Below, piece by piece: positions 24,003 through 35,610 of a stretch of DNA of 64,000 bases. Numbering within the stretch: position 1 is the first letter of the stretch; the number at the start of each line of letters is the position of its first letter. Location: assembly GCA_035578905.1 (NCBI GenBank), contig JAQJVL010000544.1, forward strand, positions 248,001 to 312,000. The letters are read 5' to 3'. The notes under the pieces were generated by a model, which saw only the letters and a list, made by a program, of their open reading frames with translations, did not search any database and was not told the DNA's origin. This DNA is from Stictocephala bisonia. Lineage: Eukaryota > Arthropoda > Insecta > Hemiptera > Membracidae. Position numbers and translations under genes: made by a program.

Positions 24003-24680
24003 ATCCAACCATACACACGTACTGTGGTCATGTCTCTCTTGCCCACCAATACTCATACAGTGGTGTTCACCCACACATACACATACTGTGGTCATGACCC
24101 TCCTGTTCTCCCGTACTCTTACAGCACTTGGTGTTCACCCACCTATACACATAATGTGTTCATGACCCTCCCACCCATACACGTACTGTGGTCATGTCCC
24201 TCATGTCCACCCATACTCATTCAGTGATGTTCACCCACCCATACACATACTGTGGTCATGACCCTCCTGTTCTACCGGACTCATACAGTGGTGTTCACCC
24301 ATACACATGATGTGGTCATAACCTTCCCACCCATACACGTACTGTGGTTATGTCCCTCCTGCCCACCCACACTCGTATAGTGGTGTTCAACCAACCATAC
24401 ATATGCTGACTTCCACCCACTCATACAAGTACAGTGATCATGACCCTCCCACCCATACACGTATTGTGGTCATGACCCTCCTGCCTACTCATCACGTACT
24501 GTGGTCATGACGCTCCTGCCTACCCATACACGTACTGTAGTCATGGCCCTCCTGCCCACCCATACACGTACTGTGGTCATGGCCCTCCTGCCCACCCATA
24601 CACGTACTGTGGTAATGACCCTCCTGCCTACCCATACACGTACAGTGGTCATGACGCTCCTTCCTACGCATACACGTAGA
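24003..24680 (+). repeat. Main block of the dispersed 36-bp minisatellite, about 16-18 units
   Basis: The right half (24431-24680) is regular, with a 36-bp unit CCCACCCATACACGTACTGT then GGTCATGGCCCTCCTG. The left half is older and mixes this with a CATACAGTGGTGTTCACC variant at irregular spacing. The 36-bp unit equals 12 codons, which explains an open frame reading VVMALLPTHTRT repeats; I regard that frame as incidental. Confidence 0.95.
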
Positions 24681-24743
24681 AGTTAACCTCGTCAGTAGAT
24701 TTCGCTAACATATTGTGATGAATGACGTTAATCTAAATTTATG

Positions 24744-24866
24744 GACCCTCCCACTCATACAAGTCCAGTGTTGTTGACCCCCTCTCCCACCCATACAAGT
24801 ACAGTGGTGTTGACCCTCCCTCCCACCTATACCAGTACAGTGGTGTTGACCCTCCCTTCCATTCAC
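24744..24866 (+). repeat. Dispersed 36-bp minisatellite, second block, 4 units
   Basis: The units read GACCCTCCCTCCCACCTATA then CCAGTACAGTGGTGTT with minor variation. The block is separated from the main one by about 60 bp of AT-rich DNA. Confidence 0.93.
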
Positions 24867-26760
24867 ATATGCACGTAATTATATTTGTGTTAAGCAGTCC
24901 AGTGAATTCCCAATATAATAAAATTAAAATCAGCATTAGTAGCAGACTTTACTAACTAATCAAAAACTGGCGCAAATTGCATAGTAAATATAATCTAGTG
25001 GTTTTCTCAACAAAATTGGTACTTAGACATATTAAGGTTAATTTAGTAAAGTTGACTATAATAATAAGTTATTGATGAAACTCTTAACTGTTTACAAAAA
25101 GAATAAAATGTATATATTTCACCCTAAATTATGTACCTATAAATAATGTACCAGTAGTTGTATTTCATTATTTAATTAATTAATGTTGTTCATTCCAATT
25201 AAAAAACGCGTAGAAAAATCGAACTAAACTACATTATGTTTGAATATTTATAAGAATTGTTTTATATTTTATCTTAAGCATTAATATTTTTCAGAGTGCC
25301 TAAATTTTACTAATATGCTTAACATAAGGATAGTCTAAATTAAATTGATCAAATACAAATTTATGAAATAATTTCAGTACGATATCTTTTTATATCTGAA
25401 GAAAATATTGTGAGTCCGTTTGATACACAAGCGGTTAGTTCCGTGGCAGCCACCCTGTTAAGGGAGTTAACTCCCCGCCCTGTCTTAAACACTGTGAATA
25501 AGAAATGCCACTGAGTTCAGACTTGTGGAAATCTTTCAATTTCATTTCCCTTTGTTTATTTCTTACCTAAATGACCCTCCCAGTCCAGTGAGTAAGCAAT
25601 AACGAGGTACAATTTTTATTATTATTCCCTCATTGAGAATAATTTTCCCAATGTCTTTGTATTACTTACATTTCAATTGCTAAATGTAAAAACAATAAAT
25701 TAATATAACATTGATTTTATAGCAACACAAAATTAAGAGCCAAATTAAAAATAAATATTTCATACATTTCACAGTTGATTATTTGCCAAATAAATTGAAT
25801 AAGAATGAATATTTCATGAATACCGTAGGCGAGTACTATAGATTTATAGTACTTAATAGTATTTGGTGATTACCAAGCTTAATAATTGATCAATGTTCAT
25901 TTATTTTACAGTAGAAAAATGTTAATTGCCAAAATACTAATGAATAAATGTTTTATTACTGTCATACTTAAATCAAGTGGATCCACTAAATTTAAAAATA
26001 AAAATAATCAAAGTTTTTAAAGTTGAATAAACTTAATCACTAATTTAATAAAGAATACAAGTTGATGAATGTCATGGTTGATAAATGACAAGCGCCAAAT
26101 TTAATAAAAAAATAATCGGATCATCAGTTTTTAGCTAAAAAATGTTAAACAACAAATTGAATCAATTAATAATTGTTCCACTAATTTCATTGTTGGAATA
26201 TGTAATGACGTTGAAAGTAATGTTGTTGCATGTAATGTATAATGTATTGATGTTGACAAGTTTACACTGGAGAACGTCAACTGGACAATATTGATTTCGA
26301 CAATGTCACAAACCTTCCTGTGGTCTCGGCATGACATTCACACACAAACGTTTGTTAAATCAGGGAAACACAATGCTCCATGCTTCATTTATCAATTTAT
26401 TATATTGTATTCTTCTTGACTTTATTGGTGTAGCAATTCCATAACTTTTCTAATTTAATCTAATCTAATGTTGCCGTGTTCAAATTGAGATAGATATTCC
26501 AAGTAACATTACATTAAAACCCTAAAATTTTATTTCGTAACATAAAAATAATAATGTAAAAGGCTCATGTTTAGCAAAATAAAAAAATCACAAAATATGA
26601 ATAGCACTAACAAATCAGTGAATTTATTATTTATGTTTCTAATTGTCGACAAAGATGTTATAACGTAGTGTGTGTTATGAGAATCAGTCTTACTCTGCTG
26701 CCAAAAATACGTATTATATTTTTATCCTTAATATGATTCTTAAACTTATTTTACTTTTTT
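24867..26760. other. AT-rich spacer
   Basis: No gene or transposon end is recognised. An open minus-strand frame at 26131-26337 has no recognisable domain. Confidence 0.6.
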
Positions 26761-26764
26761 TAGA

Positions 26765-26960
26765 TTTTGGTGTCTGTGTATGTATGTGCACTTTGCTCAA
26801 GACCAAACGGATGGATAGATTTTTATGAAATTTTTATTGTAGGTTTATTTACCCAATATCTCCGAACAGTTTTTTCGGTTTTTGAAATTTTGTTCCCAAA
26901 AAACATACAAAAATGGAATTTTTCAAAAACGGCTCTAACTATTTTGATTACATTTTTAGA
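26765..26960 (+). repeat. Possible dispersed-element leader (GTCTGTGTATGTATGTG ... ATGGATAGATTTTTATGAAAT)
   Basis: A GTCTGTGTATGTATGTG run is followed by CAAACGGATGGATAGA and TTTTTATGAAATTTTTATTG. The pattern 'tgtctgt ... accgattttgatgaaattt' is typical of short non-coding dispersed repeats in arthropods. Which class it belongs to cannot be decided from one copy. Confidence 0.3.
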
Positions 26961-27622
26961 AAATATGTTAATTACAATTTAAAATATTTTAGTAAAAACC
27001 GTACGTCCCTAACTTTATTAGTTATAACATCTAAACTGGCAGATAATATTTTTTTCAAATTCAGTTACAGTTTGAAAAGCCACAACTTTTAGTTTGTTGT
27101 GTTTGCTTATTACCTCGCCCTGTTGTACGTTATCATTTCGGACTAATGTCATTGACTGTACAAACAAAGAGAATATAGGATTGAAACAATCCAAGTGCCC
27201 AAGGAATCACGTTAGCTATAGACGCGCACCTTGTTGCTATCTAACGGTGATTGGTTTCAAATAAGTTCTTGGACGACATGTTGGTATACTATTAGCTCTG
27301 CTATTTGTCACCTCAGCGTGTGTTGGAAAAATAGAGAGAGGAAGACGGCTGGCGCTATCTGTGAAAACTGAACATGAACTAATTTCATGGAACAGGAAAC
27401 CTATTTCATGTGACCCATATGAGCGGACAGTCTTCTTTTTTCTATAGTCAATCTGTAGTGCATGGTATTATATACTGTCGGATAGTAACAAGATTACACG
27501 TCTCATAAACATTTTAAAACTTTTCATGTTGCCTACAGGATACAACCACTTTCTTATTAGCATACAAACTTGGTTTAAAAGAATACTTTTATAACATCAG
27601 TGTTATTATAATTGGATTGTTC
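26961..27622. other. Spacer
   Basis: A GC-richer patch at about 27.11-27.26 kb contains an inverted CCAAT box (GATTGG) and TTGTTGCTATCTAAC, which is only a partial X-box. No exon is recognised. Confidence 0.5.
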
Positions 27623-28302
27623 ATATGTAGATAATATTTGGAGATTTCCAATGCTTTGAGTGTTTAAGAAACAAACACAACGTTTCGACAGGTATAACAA
27701 ACTTCTACCGTCTTCAGGTGTACTTACTAACTTAGCCTACATCTAAAACACTTTTTCCCCTTAGCCCATACTAAATCAGAAAATACTTAATACTACATTC
27801 TAGATACTAAAGATTACTGTTGAAAATGAAAAGTTCGTAAAAAACAGAGATTAACCTGATCTATTCTCTGTTGATTTTTCAAATTTTTTATTTATTTTTG
27901 TATAACCTGATCTATTCTCTGATGATTTTTTCATATTTTGCATTAAATTTTATATGTCATTGAGTATTTGGTCTATTTAATAACTTGCTCTGTGTTTTTT
28001 TCACTGATTTCATATTTTGCATTTCTTTTGTATTTCATATTGTGTATTATATTTTGTGTAATTATGTTATGTGTGATAGTTTTTTTAAGAACTTTTGACT
28101 TTCAACAGTAATATTTAGTATCTAGCATGTAGTATTAAGTCTTTTCTGATTTAGTATGGGTTAAGGGGGGAAAATGTTTTAGATGTAGGCTAAGTTAGTA
28201 AGTACACCCGAAGACGGTAGGAGTTTGTTAAACCTGTCGAAACGTTGTGTTTGTTTCTTAAACATTCAAATCATTGGAAATCTCCAAATATTACCTACAT
28301 AT
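27623..28302. mobile_element. Foldback element, arms about 220 bp, with TTTCGAC / CGAAACGTT terminal motif
   Basis: The left arm 27623-27843 and right arm about 28083-28302 are inverted copies with high identity over about 220 bp, around a ~240-bp AT-rich spacer containing a repeated AACCTGATCTATTCTCTG. Read outward, each arm contains GAAGACGGTAG, a short loop, TACCTGTCGAAACGTTGTG, in which GACGGTA and TACC(T)GTC can pair. Ends with CGAAACGT after a short hairpin occur in Penelope-like and other retroelements, sometimes as hammerhead ribozyme remnants. A related single end is at 35545-35610. Confidence 0.75.
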
Positions 28303-28465
28303 CATAATTTTTGTTGTTTTCTCGTTTTAGTACGGGCACGTATTTGTGGGTGAAGTTATTTTGGAATGTAATTCATCATTATTCAAACATTTTCGAATGT
28401 AAAGCCATTTTATTTGTTTATTATTTTTGTATAGAATTTTTTGTACTTTACTCAAGCTAATTTAC

Positions 28466-28503
28466 AGCATGCTAAGCATTAATTTACTAATGCTTAGCAT
28501 GCT
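28466..28503. repeat. Perfect palindrome, 16-bp arms, 6-nt loop
   Basis: AGCATGCTAAGCATTA and TAATGCTTAGCATGCT flank ATTTAC. A short perfect inverted repeat in unique AT-rich DNA; function unknown. Confidence 0.95.
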
Positions 28504-29162
28504 TCTAAATATATAATCATTTGTTTATTATTCATGAGCAGTTCTGCACGCCTCGCGGAAGTCTGCTACTCACGCATTCATGGATAGCTAGCACGGGTCC
28601 ACTCTGAGTCACAGTAGAATGGCTTTTTGTTTAGTTATAATTTAATTCTATTGCAAAAGACGGAATTATATTTTTGATAACTTTTGTTCAAGTTTATTGT
28701 TAATTTTATATATTTAATCAATTATTTTAAATGTTATTTGTTTATTTTACTTCTAGTCAAACATCTAACATTACATTTACAGTGTTATTTACAAATTATT
28801 AAAGAAATTACACACTCTCTAAAAAGCTATTTTAGGAAGCTATAATTGAACGACATTTAATACTGTTACTGTAGAGGTTGCCACTAAATACATTTAAGTA
28901 TTTGTGCAATACGATGTTTATTACTTTGCGCAAACACGTCAAAATGTCAACAAAACTGTCAATTATAAAGATCCTTTACTTTTGATACGTCATCTAGTTT
29001 CTAAGTGAAAGCGAATAGTAAATACATCATCATTCCATTCATTAACTATGAATCTCAAATAAGCATAATACACATTATATTGTACATAGAGGTACAAAAT
29101 ATTGAGCTAGTAATAATTTGTTTTATATCTTGGAACTATATCAAATCAAACATAATTGTGAG
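28504..29162. other. AT-rich spacer
   Basis: A GC-richer patch near 28.54-28.60 kb contains no recognisable exon. Nothing else is identified. Confidence 0.55.
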
Positions 29163-29560
29163 TTTAAATGTTTCAAAATCAAATCAAAATCAATATCACT
29201 TTTATTTGCCATACTAATAACAATTTATCATTGACAAAGTCATAATCATGGCATACAAGCCATGTCCAGGTAGTGTAATGTTATAATTCTATATAATAAT
29301 ATATATTACTTAATATGTAATAGATCAGAAGTTTTCTAATGTGGTTGCAAAAAGGTCCTCCAGACAATAAAAGGGATTCTTTAAAAGCCATAAATAAAGT
29401 CGTTTTTTTAATTGTTGACTGTTGACAAAGGATAACTGTTGACTTCTCTTTCAAAATAGTTATAGATTTTTAAGGACATTACTATGTGGCTGTTATGAGT
29501 TTTACTTAAGCAATGATTAACTAATTCGGTTTACCGCACTTTCCAGAGTACCTATAACAC
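29163..29560 (-). pseudogene. 3' end of a LINE (ORF2 C-terminus, 3'UTR and tail)
   Basis: On the minus strand, one frame reads LKIYNYFEREVNSYPLS and, after a frameshift, QQLKKRLYLWLLKNPFYCL then EDLF before stopping near 29335. The pattern KIYN...KKxLxxWLLxxPFY is the usual extreme C-terminus of reverse-transcriptase ORFs of Jockey/CR1-like LINEs. Downstream are about 165 bp of 3'UTR, an AATAAA-containing GGCAAATAAAAGTG and a tail of GATTTT-type repeats at 29163-29185. The catalytic RT and endonuclease domains are absent, so it is a severely 5'-truncated, frameshifted copy. The clade is not settled. Confidence 0.75.
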
Positions 29561-29689
29561 CTAATATACATACATCCATGATCTTTCACAAACATATCCT
29601 TGGGGCTCATATACATATCCTAAGGGCATTGTTCTCGAGAAAGGACACAAGTCCTTAGGACCCTAATAATATGATTCCTGAAGGAAGGG

Positions 29690-29880
29690 ACACAAGTCCT
29701 TTTGGACATCTTGTGGCATTGACCAGAGGATTCCGACGTTATCGCCAGATAATGGCATCAATCAACATTGAGCGGGGCTGTTCCTTGGATGGGTGCCCGC
29801 TGACCGATCCCATCCTTGCACGCAGACCACCTGTTAAGGTGGTTTGGAAGTCAGCTTTAAGGCTTGGTTCCCCAATTTAA
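29690..29880 (+). repeat. Dispersed repeat with a 5S-rRNA-like segment (possible 5S-derived SINE)
   Basis: Bases 29761-29800 read as a diverged match to the 3' half of 5S rRNA around CTTGGATGGGTG(A)CCGC, preceded by CAACATTGAGCGGGG, which resembles the CAACGTCGGGCG block. The matching segment is about 40 bp and the surrounding 190 bp are GC-richer than the neighbourhood. Recognition of the 5S core is from memory of conserved rRNA; SINE status is inferred. The open frame at 29671-29880 is not considered coding. Confidence 0.4.
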
Positions 29881-31290
29881 GTGTTAATGATAGCTTTTTA
29901 GCCCTAACTTCGCCTGGTGATTAAAGACATCCTTTATCTTACAACCAGATTAGACGCTAAAAAACATCAGCATCATAAAAAAGATTTGCAATGCCATAAT
30001 TTGGTAGAGTATTAGCTTTTTGAAACATCAGTAAGTCACCAAAATACTTTCTCTACATAGTGGAGAGGTTTTGTGGCGTTCAGACAGTTAAATAAGAAGG
30101 ATTTAAGTGCAAATGAGACTCAATTGATCTTCATTGTCTCTATAATTGATCGAATCTTAAGAGAACTGAGACTTCTAAGAATCGATTTATTGCACATTAT
30201 ATATCCTTTGCTTGCCTATCCAAGTCCAGGTAAGGGTGCCATATTCTAATGCCCTTAATTTAAAAATAACTAATCACATTTCAGAGCGTGACTTGATAAA
30301 AACATACTTCTATGAAGAAGCCAGTTAAACGTATTCAAGTACTGAGTCCTTAATGTAGTTTATTCAAAACTAATTGTTCTCCCTCTTTGTGAATATTTAT
30401 CAACATTGATTCTATGCAAATATGATACCTGCATTATAATGAAACACCACTAGACAATAATAATGAAGAATATAATGTTAGCTATGTCACACTTGATGCT
30501 GAATTTTCCCAAGATAATATTTCGCTTCCTACCTACCACGTTCACTTTGTCATCTCAATAATAAATAGTATAACTTATTTAGTGAGACGATAAAATGGAC
30601 ATGCATCGTCTAAATATTTCTTTTGATTTTTATGAAAGTTTAAGAGAGTGGTACTACTTATCTTCATAATACTTTCACTTTGTGAATGTTTTGTATTTTA
30701 GTAAAGTTTATACAACTCCTGGCAGTCGTGTACAGTCGATATGAAGAATAGAAGACAGTAAGAAAAAAACACACCTGTAAACGAGATATAGACACTTCCG
30801 TTATAAGGGCTTCGTGCAAAAAAATGTTGTTTTCAGCCAACAATAAATATAAAATGAACTATTTTATACGCAACTCTATTTTTACAATAAACAAACTGTT
30901 GGACCATGAAACTTAAGCAACCAAACTCAAGAAAGATGTCTTTAAATGATAACCAGTTATAATCATTCTGTGTTCAATATTCTCAAGAAATCCAATTATC
31001 AAGTTATCACGTTGCCACACTGCTAGCAGTCCAGAGCTAGTTTATGCTGTTAGTTTCTACAAGTAACATATATCAGTAAACATCTATGTCAATTAATTAT
31101 TATATTTTTTTCTTTAATCTATTGACTTATTGGTGGTCTATTCATTTGTGATTTTACTTGTTTCTTAGTCGGTGTACTAATAACACCATTGCTAAGTAAG
31201 CTTGCTTACTCATTCAACTGGCGTCTAAGGTTTTTGAAAATTGTTTCTTTATTTATAACTAACTTCTTAGTCAAGTTTCTATGACTTTGT
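29881..31290. other. AT-rich spacer
   Basis: No gene, RNA gene or transposon end recognised in this stretch. Confidence 0.6.
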
Positions 31291-31292
31291 GC

Positions 31293-31440
31293 TCATGTAA
31301 ATGCGCCTTGTGGCGCACTCACCAGAACGGTGACGGCGGTGCGAATATCACGCTGTGAATTAGCACAGTGGAAGTAACTGTGAACGTTCTCACCGGAGCA
31401 GTAAGCAGTGAACCGATACCATCGAATGTGTATGAAAGGG
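31293..31440. other. GC-rich patch with open frames on both strands, nature unclear
   Basis: The patch is markedly GC-richer than its surroundings. On the minus strand AATTCACAG precedes a 30-nt stretch reading RDIRTAVTVL, ending at CTG|GTGAGTG, so acceptor and donor signals bracket a micro-exon-sized frame. On the plus strand a different frame reads EVTVNVLTGAVSSEPIPSNV. Neither is recognised. It may be a repeat, because the dispersed 36-bp motif follows directly. Confidence 0.25.
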
Positions 31441-31444
31441 TTAC

Positions 31445-31510
31445 TGGCCCACCCACCCACCATACATGCACAGTAGTATTGAACAAACCACCCCAACTAT
31501 ACACTTATGT
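31445..31510 (+). repeat. Dispersed 36-bp minisatellite family, 1-2 units
   Basis: GCCCACCCACCCACCATACA then TGCACAGTAGTATTGAACAA, followed by ACCACCCCAACTATACAC, is a diverged version of the 24-kb monomer. Confidence 0.7.
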
Positions 31511-32501
31511 AGGCATTGAAACTTATAAAAAATATTTACTTTTTGCATTGTTAATTAAGATTTTATCTTAATTGTTTTTACTATATTCATACTAAAATAT
31601 TCTAATTAATAGTTGTTATGGCATAAAATATAACATGGAAAAACATACATAAAGTTAGATATCCAATAAACTTATTTGTAAAAACCTTTAATTATTTACA
31701 GAAATACTTCCCTTTATTTTTACAAGGAAATCGACTGTCTGGTAACACTTTGCTTTTGTACCTACGACTGGTAGGTGGGCGATGGTTTGGAAACGTAACT
31801 AGTGCGTACTACATTATCTCACCGTTTTGAGCCATTATTTAGCTCTCCGAAACAGGCAAACATCTACTAAAGTACTGTTGAAAGCCATCTGTTTAAGTTT
31901 GCGTGCATCAGGTTATATACGGGTTGGGTGGCCTCTCAGGTATTCGATACCATCGGAACAATCGATCGGCGGGTGTTTCCAACTTTGCCGCGACCCCTTG
32001 ATGGGATCACCTACTTTGCTGCCAACTTGCGCTTTTCCTCAATTTGTTCAAACTTAACTGACGCTTTTCTTCTTGGAGAAAAGTTACTTACTCACTCCAT
32101 CACTCGAGCAGTAATAATTAGCCGGCAGTCGATATTATGCTAATGCCGCAGTTATTATTCTTGGCAAAACAACTCTAAGAAGCTGCCAAGAACTTCATCA
32201 CGATTTAATTATTTTGCGGAATGTCAACTTGTGATAACGAGGTCGTCATTATTTTTGCGTCAATAACTTTAACAAATGCGTAATACTTAATGTAAAATGT
32301 TTATTGGTAGTGAATGTGTTTAATCTTATATTTTTTTAAATCTTAAATTATTTAAATTTATTATTAAAAATGCTAAACCTGTGCCTTGAAGTATATGTAT
32401 CGTATACTACAGTTTAACCTACATAATTTCCTTAGGTTTTTTATAAACAAAATATTGAGGACTAAAATGTTAATAATTGAATTTAAATCATACTAAAAGA
32501 C
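31511..32501. other. Spacer with a GC-richer segment at 31.73-32.28 kb
   Basis: The GC-richer segment contains GTTATATACGGG (TATA-like, about 31913), and around 32.11-32.15 kb a cluster of homeobox/POU-like TAATAATTAG and ATGCTAAT sites. This could be a regulatory region, but nothing decisive is visible. Confidence 0.3.
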
Positions 32502-32620
32502 ACCCCTGCGTGCTTCACACCCAATCCCACATTCTTGTTACCTCTCTATTGGGTATCGGTAATGCAGGTTGATATTATTTCTCACTAGCTGCGCTCGTGA
32601 CACCTTAGCCTTCACCATCG
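32502..32620 (-). repeat. Diverged copy of a GC-rich dispersed repeat (GAGCGAAGCGAGTG family)
   Basis: CTCACTAGCTGCGCTCGTGA followed by CACCTTAGCCTTC is the inverted, diverged counterpart of 63512-63582. The preceding GCGTGCTTCACACCCAATCC also has a counterpart there. A third weak copy is at 60336-60365. Confidence 0.5.
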
Positions 32621-32639
32621 GTCTATGATTGCATTAGTA

Positions 32640-34263
32640 GATAACTAGGAATACTGGACAACTAAGTGCAAAATGACAAATATTTAGTATTATTTTTGAT
32701 ATTTTATATATCTTATAAATAATCACAGTTTAAAATCCATATGCTATTTTTTCACCGACACAAATGTAATAAACAGCTGTTATATGTATTATTGAAAAAC
32801 TCATTTGTGATATAAACTCATTAGATATTTTATGATCAGTGGAGAAGAGACAAGGCGGCTTTTTACATATCTCATATTTATTCCACTGACTTTTGCACTT
32901 AAGCATTAAAATTAAGCTCATCAAACTATCTTATCTTCTTCCTATCTCGAGAAATGTCGTGGGCCTGATTCACTTACGGAATTAAATATGTTTACAACTC
33001 CTGCATTTAACAATTGATGATTACGTAAAAGTCTATTCTAAACTATTCATCTTTAGTAAATGTTACTGACAACATGCTTTGATCCTATTTATCACTCTCA
33101 ACAATGTCTAACATTATTACTTTTGAAACATTATTATTGTTTCCAGAAAATTACATTTTTAGTTGCATATCATTGAATTATGCTCATTTTCATCGCTTGG
33201 TTAGATTTAAGTGTTTGATGGATGAACCAACATTCATAATTCCGTACCCAAACAATGAACCCGCAGCCTTCCACTAGTCGATCCACTGTGGACAAAGTAT
33301 AGATAACAGTTGGTGGATGAATAATGTGTTAGAATACGAATTGTTTTTAAAATGTTATAGTCGCTTACAGAATAATTATATATACCGTACAGCATTTATA
33401 TATTTCCTATACATGTAAACATTTTACTAAACTGGTTTTTATTCTTACATTTTTATGAAATAAGTTTGTACCTTAGATTTATAATTACTAAAAAAATAGA
33501 TAGCGTTTTCACGTATTATATTTTTAGACCATGTAGGAAGGGTGGTTAAGTGAGACGTGATTTTTTCATGAAAAAGGATGGATTCTCTCACTAATTCCTA
33601 TACGAAAATCAAGTGGTTATTCTTTAAGATAGTATGTGTCTACTATAAATATTTTAACACTAATCACAACTAATTCGTATTATGTAAAATTGTATACATT
33701 GTCTTGTGTATTGTTATTTGAAATTATTAAAAGGAAAGAAATCTTCAAATGTATAGGTTAAATATATATCTACATATTTAAAAAAGATACATTAACCAAC
33801 AATCTTCTTACTAAAATGGCAAATAGTCTATGTTTGAATGTTGTGATTATTTGAGAATAAGAAATGTGAAGTTAATTTCAAAACTTTTCACAATTATTAC
33901 GAATAAAACATGGAACACGACACCAAATTTTCACATAAACAGTAACTCAATAACATAAAAGAACGATTATTCAGGCTGAATTGTTATTTTATTGATTTGA
34001 TTATTTGACTGAGGTAGGCCTATATCAATAAAACAGTTAACGACCGACACAACAAAATCCCAACATTCACCAATAATTCTACAATTTTTTCAGTAGCTTT
34101 TGCTATTATGGAGGGTATGACATATGATTCTATATCTGCTTTGTAAAATAAATTGTAGACTATGAAATTTTTCTCAAAAATGAAAACAAAAATCCTAAAT
34201 AAATGTTCTCGTCATTCTGTCTTTCCCTCATCTTCTCTTTCTACATTCTAGTAGTAAGAGTAC
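32640..34263. other. AT-rich spacer
   Basis: No gene is recognised. A GC-richer patch at 33.26-33.31 kb (ACCCGCAGCCTTCC) resembles fragments of dispersed repeats and not a coding exon. Confidence 0.5.
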
Positions 34264-34433
34264 CTGTTATTTTCACCAGATCAGGTGGAATCTTCTGAAA
34301 CTGAAAGAGAACTTCATCTTGCAGAATGTGTCCGAATATCACGCCATTCGGTTGTATTTCTTGTAGAATTAAACGTGCCAGTTGCCAGAGGTATTTGTAT
34401 ACTCGACAGTCAACTATCGAGATTTGTATTGAA
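34264..34433 (-). CDS. Candidate internal coding exon, 170 nt, unknown protein
   Basis: On the minus strand a 170-nt open stretch is bounded by TTTAACCAG (acceptor, upstream of 34433) and AACAG|GTACTC (donor, at 34264). An upstream TACTAC could serve as branch site. It encodes about 57 residues with an amphipathic, soluble-protein look: RVYKYLWQLARLILQEIQPN, then GVIFGHILQDEVLFQFQKIP, then PDLVKITG. G+C content is higher than in the flanking introns-like DNA, and codon third positions vary as in a normal gene. The introns would be in phase 2 and phase 1. I do not recognise the family, and I find no partner exons in the window, so the gene would have long introns or be a fragment. Confidence 0.45.
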
Positions 34434-35544
34434 CTGGTTAAATTTTGTAGTATGAAGATCATTTTAGGACTGCTTCGGCTCTATTGTCTGAGTTTGGTGA
34501 TATTGAAAATTAGAAAATACACATCGAATGTTATATGGCGACCCTTATCCTCAGTTGTAACGGAATTTATCCTTCGGAGTAAGCAGAAATTATCTCGGGG
34601 GTATGGCTCGGTAGTTTGTAACTACTCACCTGGTTTTGTTAAACTTGGTTGTGTGGTAATTTTGTATTTATTTGTTTATGTTTCTGAGACCTCTTACCAT
34701 TTATATGTTTCTAACCTTAAAATTAATAATAATACTATTTCTATCTGAATCCTGTACCCTCCTTCTAAATCGGAATTGTATTTTTGCTACATTTAATATC
34801 TTTTAATCTTTTGATAGTATTAGATTTCTATGTTTCTAATACATAATTAATTATTTGACAGTTAATTATATTACTAGAGCAGAAAATCACGTTATTGTTT
34901 ACAAAATTTATAAATTAATTTAATTTATTACCAAACCTATTCAAAACACTATTTGTAATTGTAAAGCAATAATTGAAACATAAATTCCATTCTTAATCTG
35001 ATTTAGGACGAGTACAATACAAAACTTTTCTCTTAGAAAACTACAGTATTCTTAAAACTTACTATTTCCAAGAAAGTTCTTCGAGTTTGTAAAACTAAAA
35101 TTAAATACAATTCCGGACAAAAGGAGAGACGAGTTGGACAATGCTGTTAATATTTCAGACACCCCTTCTACCTGACCTGACTGTTAGGAAGGTTAACTTT
35201 TCTGTCTCGTCCTTGGCGATCAAATTTCCTACGCAATAAACTTGCAACATTCCTTGATGTTGTTAGTTATATAAGACTAAAAGAAGTCTAGTGTACTCGT
35301 AGGAACTTTGACTACACCCCATCATATTACAAATTTTTAAGATAATTGCATGTTACTACCCACGCTACGAACGTGTTACCTCGTATTTGTATTACTTCGT
35401 ATTTCTTTTGAATTTGAATATTACTCTGTGGTAGATCAAATAAAAAATTATTTATTCTTTTTTATTCGTTTACAAAGAAAAGTTAGAAAACCTTGCATAG
35501 TTTTTTTAAAAGTACAGTATCATTTAAGTGTATGATCGTTAGGT
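34434..35544. other. AT-rich spacer
   Basis: Nothing recognised. A 140-codon plus-strand frame (34326-34748) overlaps the candidate exon antisense and reads hydrophobic low-complexity sequence beyond it. Confidence 0.55.
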
Positions 35545-35610
35545 TTTTTGATATTTCCAATGCTTCAAGTTTGTAAAATAACATCAACGTTTCGAAAAGT
35601 AAGCCCTGTT
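35545..35610. repeat. Single terminus related to the 27.6-kb foldback
   Basis: ATATTTCCAATGCTTCAAG, then TCAACGTTTCGAAAAGTAAG and TTTTCATCAAGTATCACTAC, parallels the arm at 27640-27720 (TTTCCAATGCTTTGAG, ACAACGTTTCGACAGG). In reverse it contains TTGATGA ... CGAAACGTT, a hammerhead-like box arrangement without verified stems. Confidence 0.5.

Noticed and set aside
24501..24686. Open frame of repeated VVMALLPTHTRT
   Set aside because: The 36-bp minisatellite unit is a multiple of three, so the frame remains open without selection; units outside the regular block break it.
33195..33300. Minus-strand open run after TTTGTCCACAG (DRLVEGCGFIVWVRNYE) as a coding exon
   Set aside because: The AACCCGCAGCCTTCC segment looks like part of a common dispersed repeat, and no donor site or family was recognised.
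34326..34748. 140-codon plus-strand open frame
   Set aside because: Its left part is antisense to the better-supported minus-strand exon candidate and the remainder is AT-rich hydrophobic sequence without a recognisable family.
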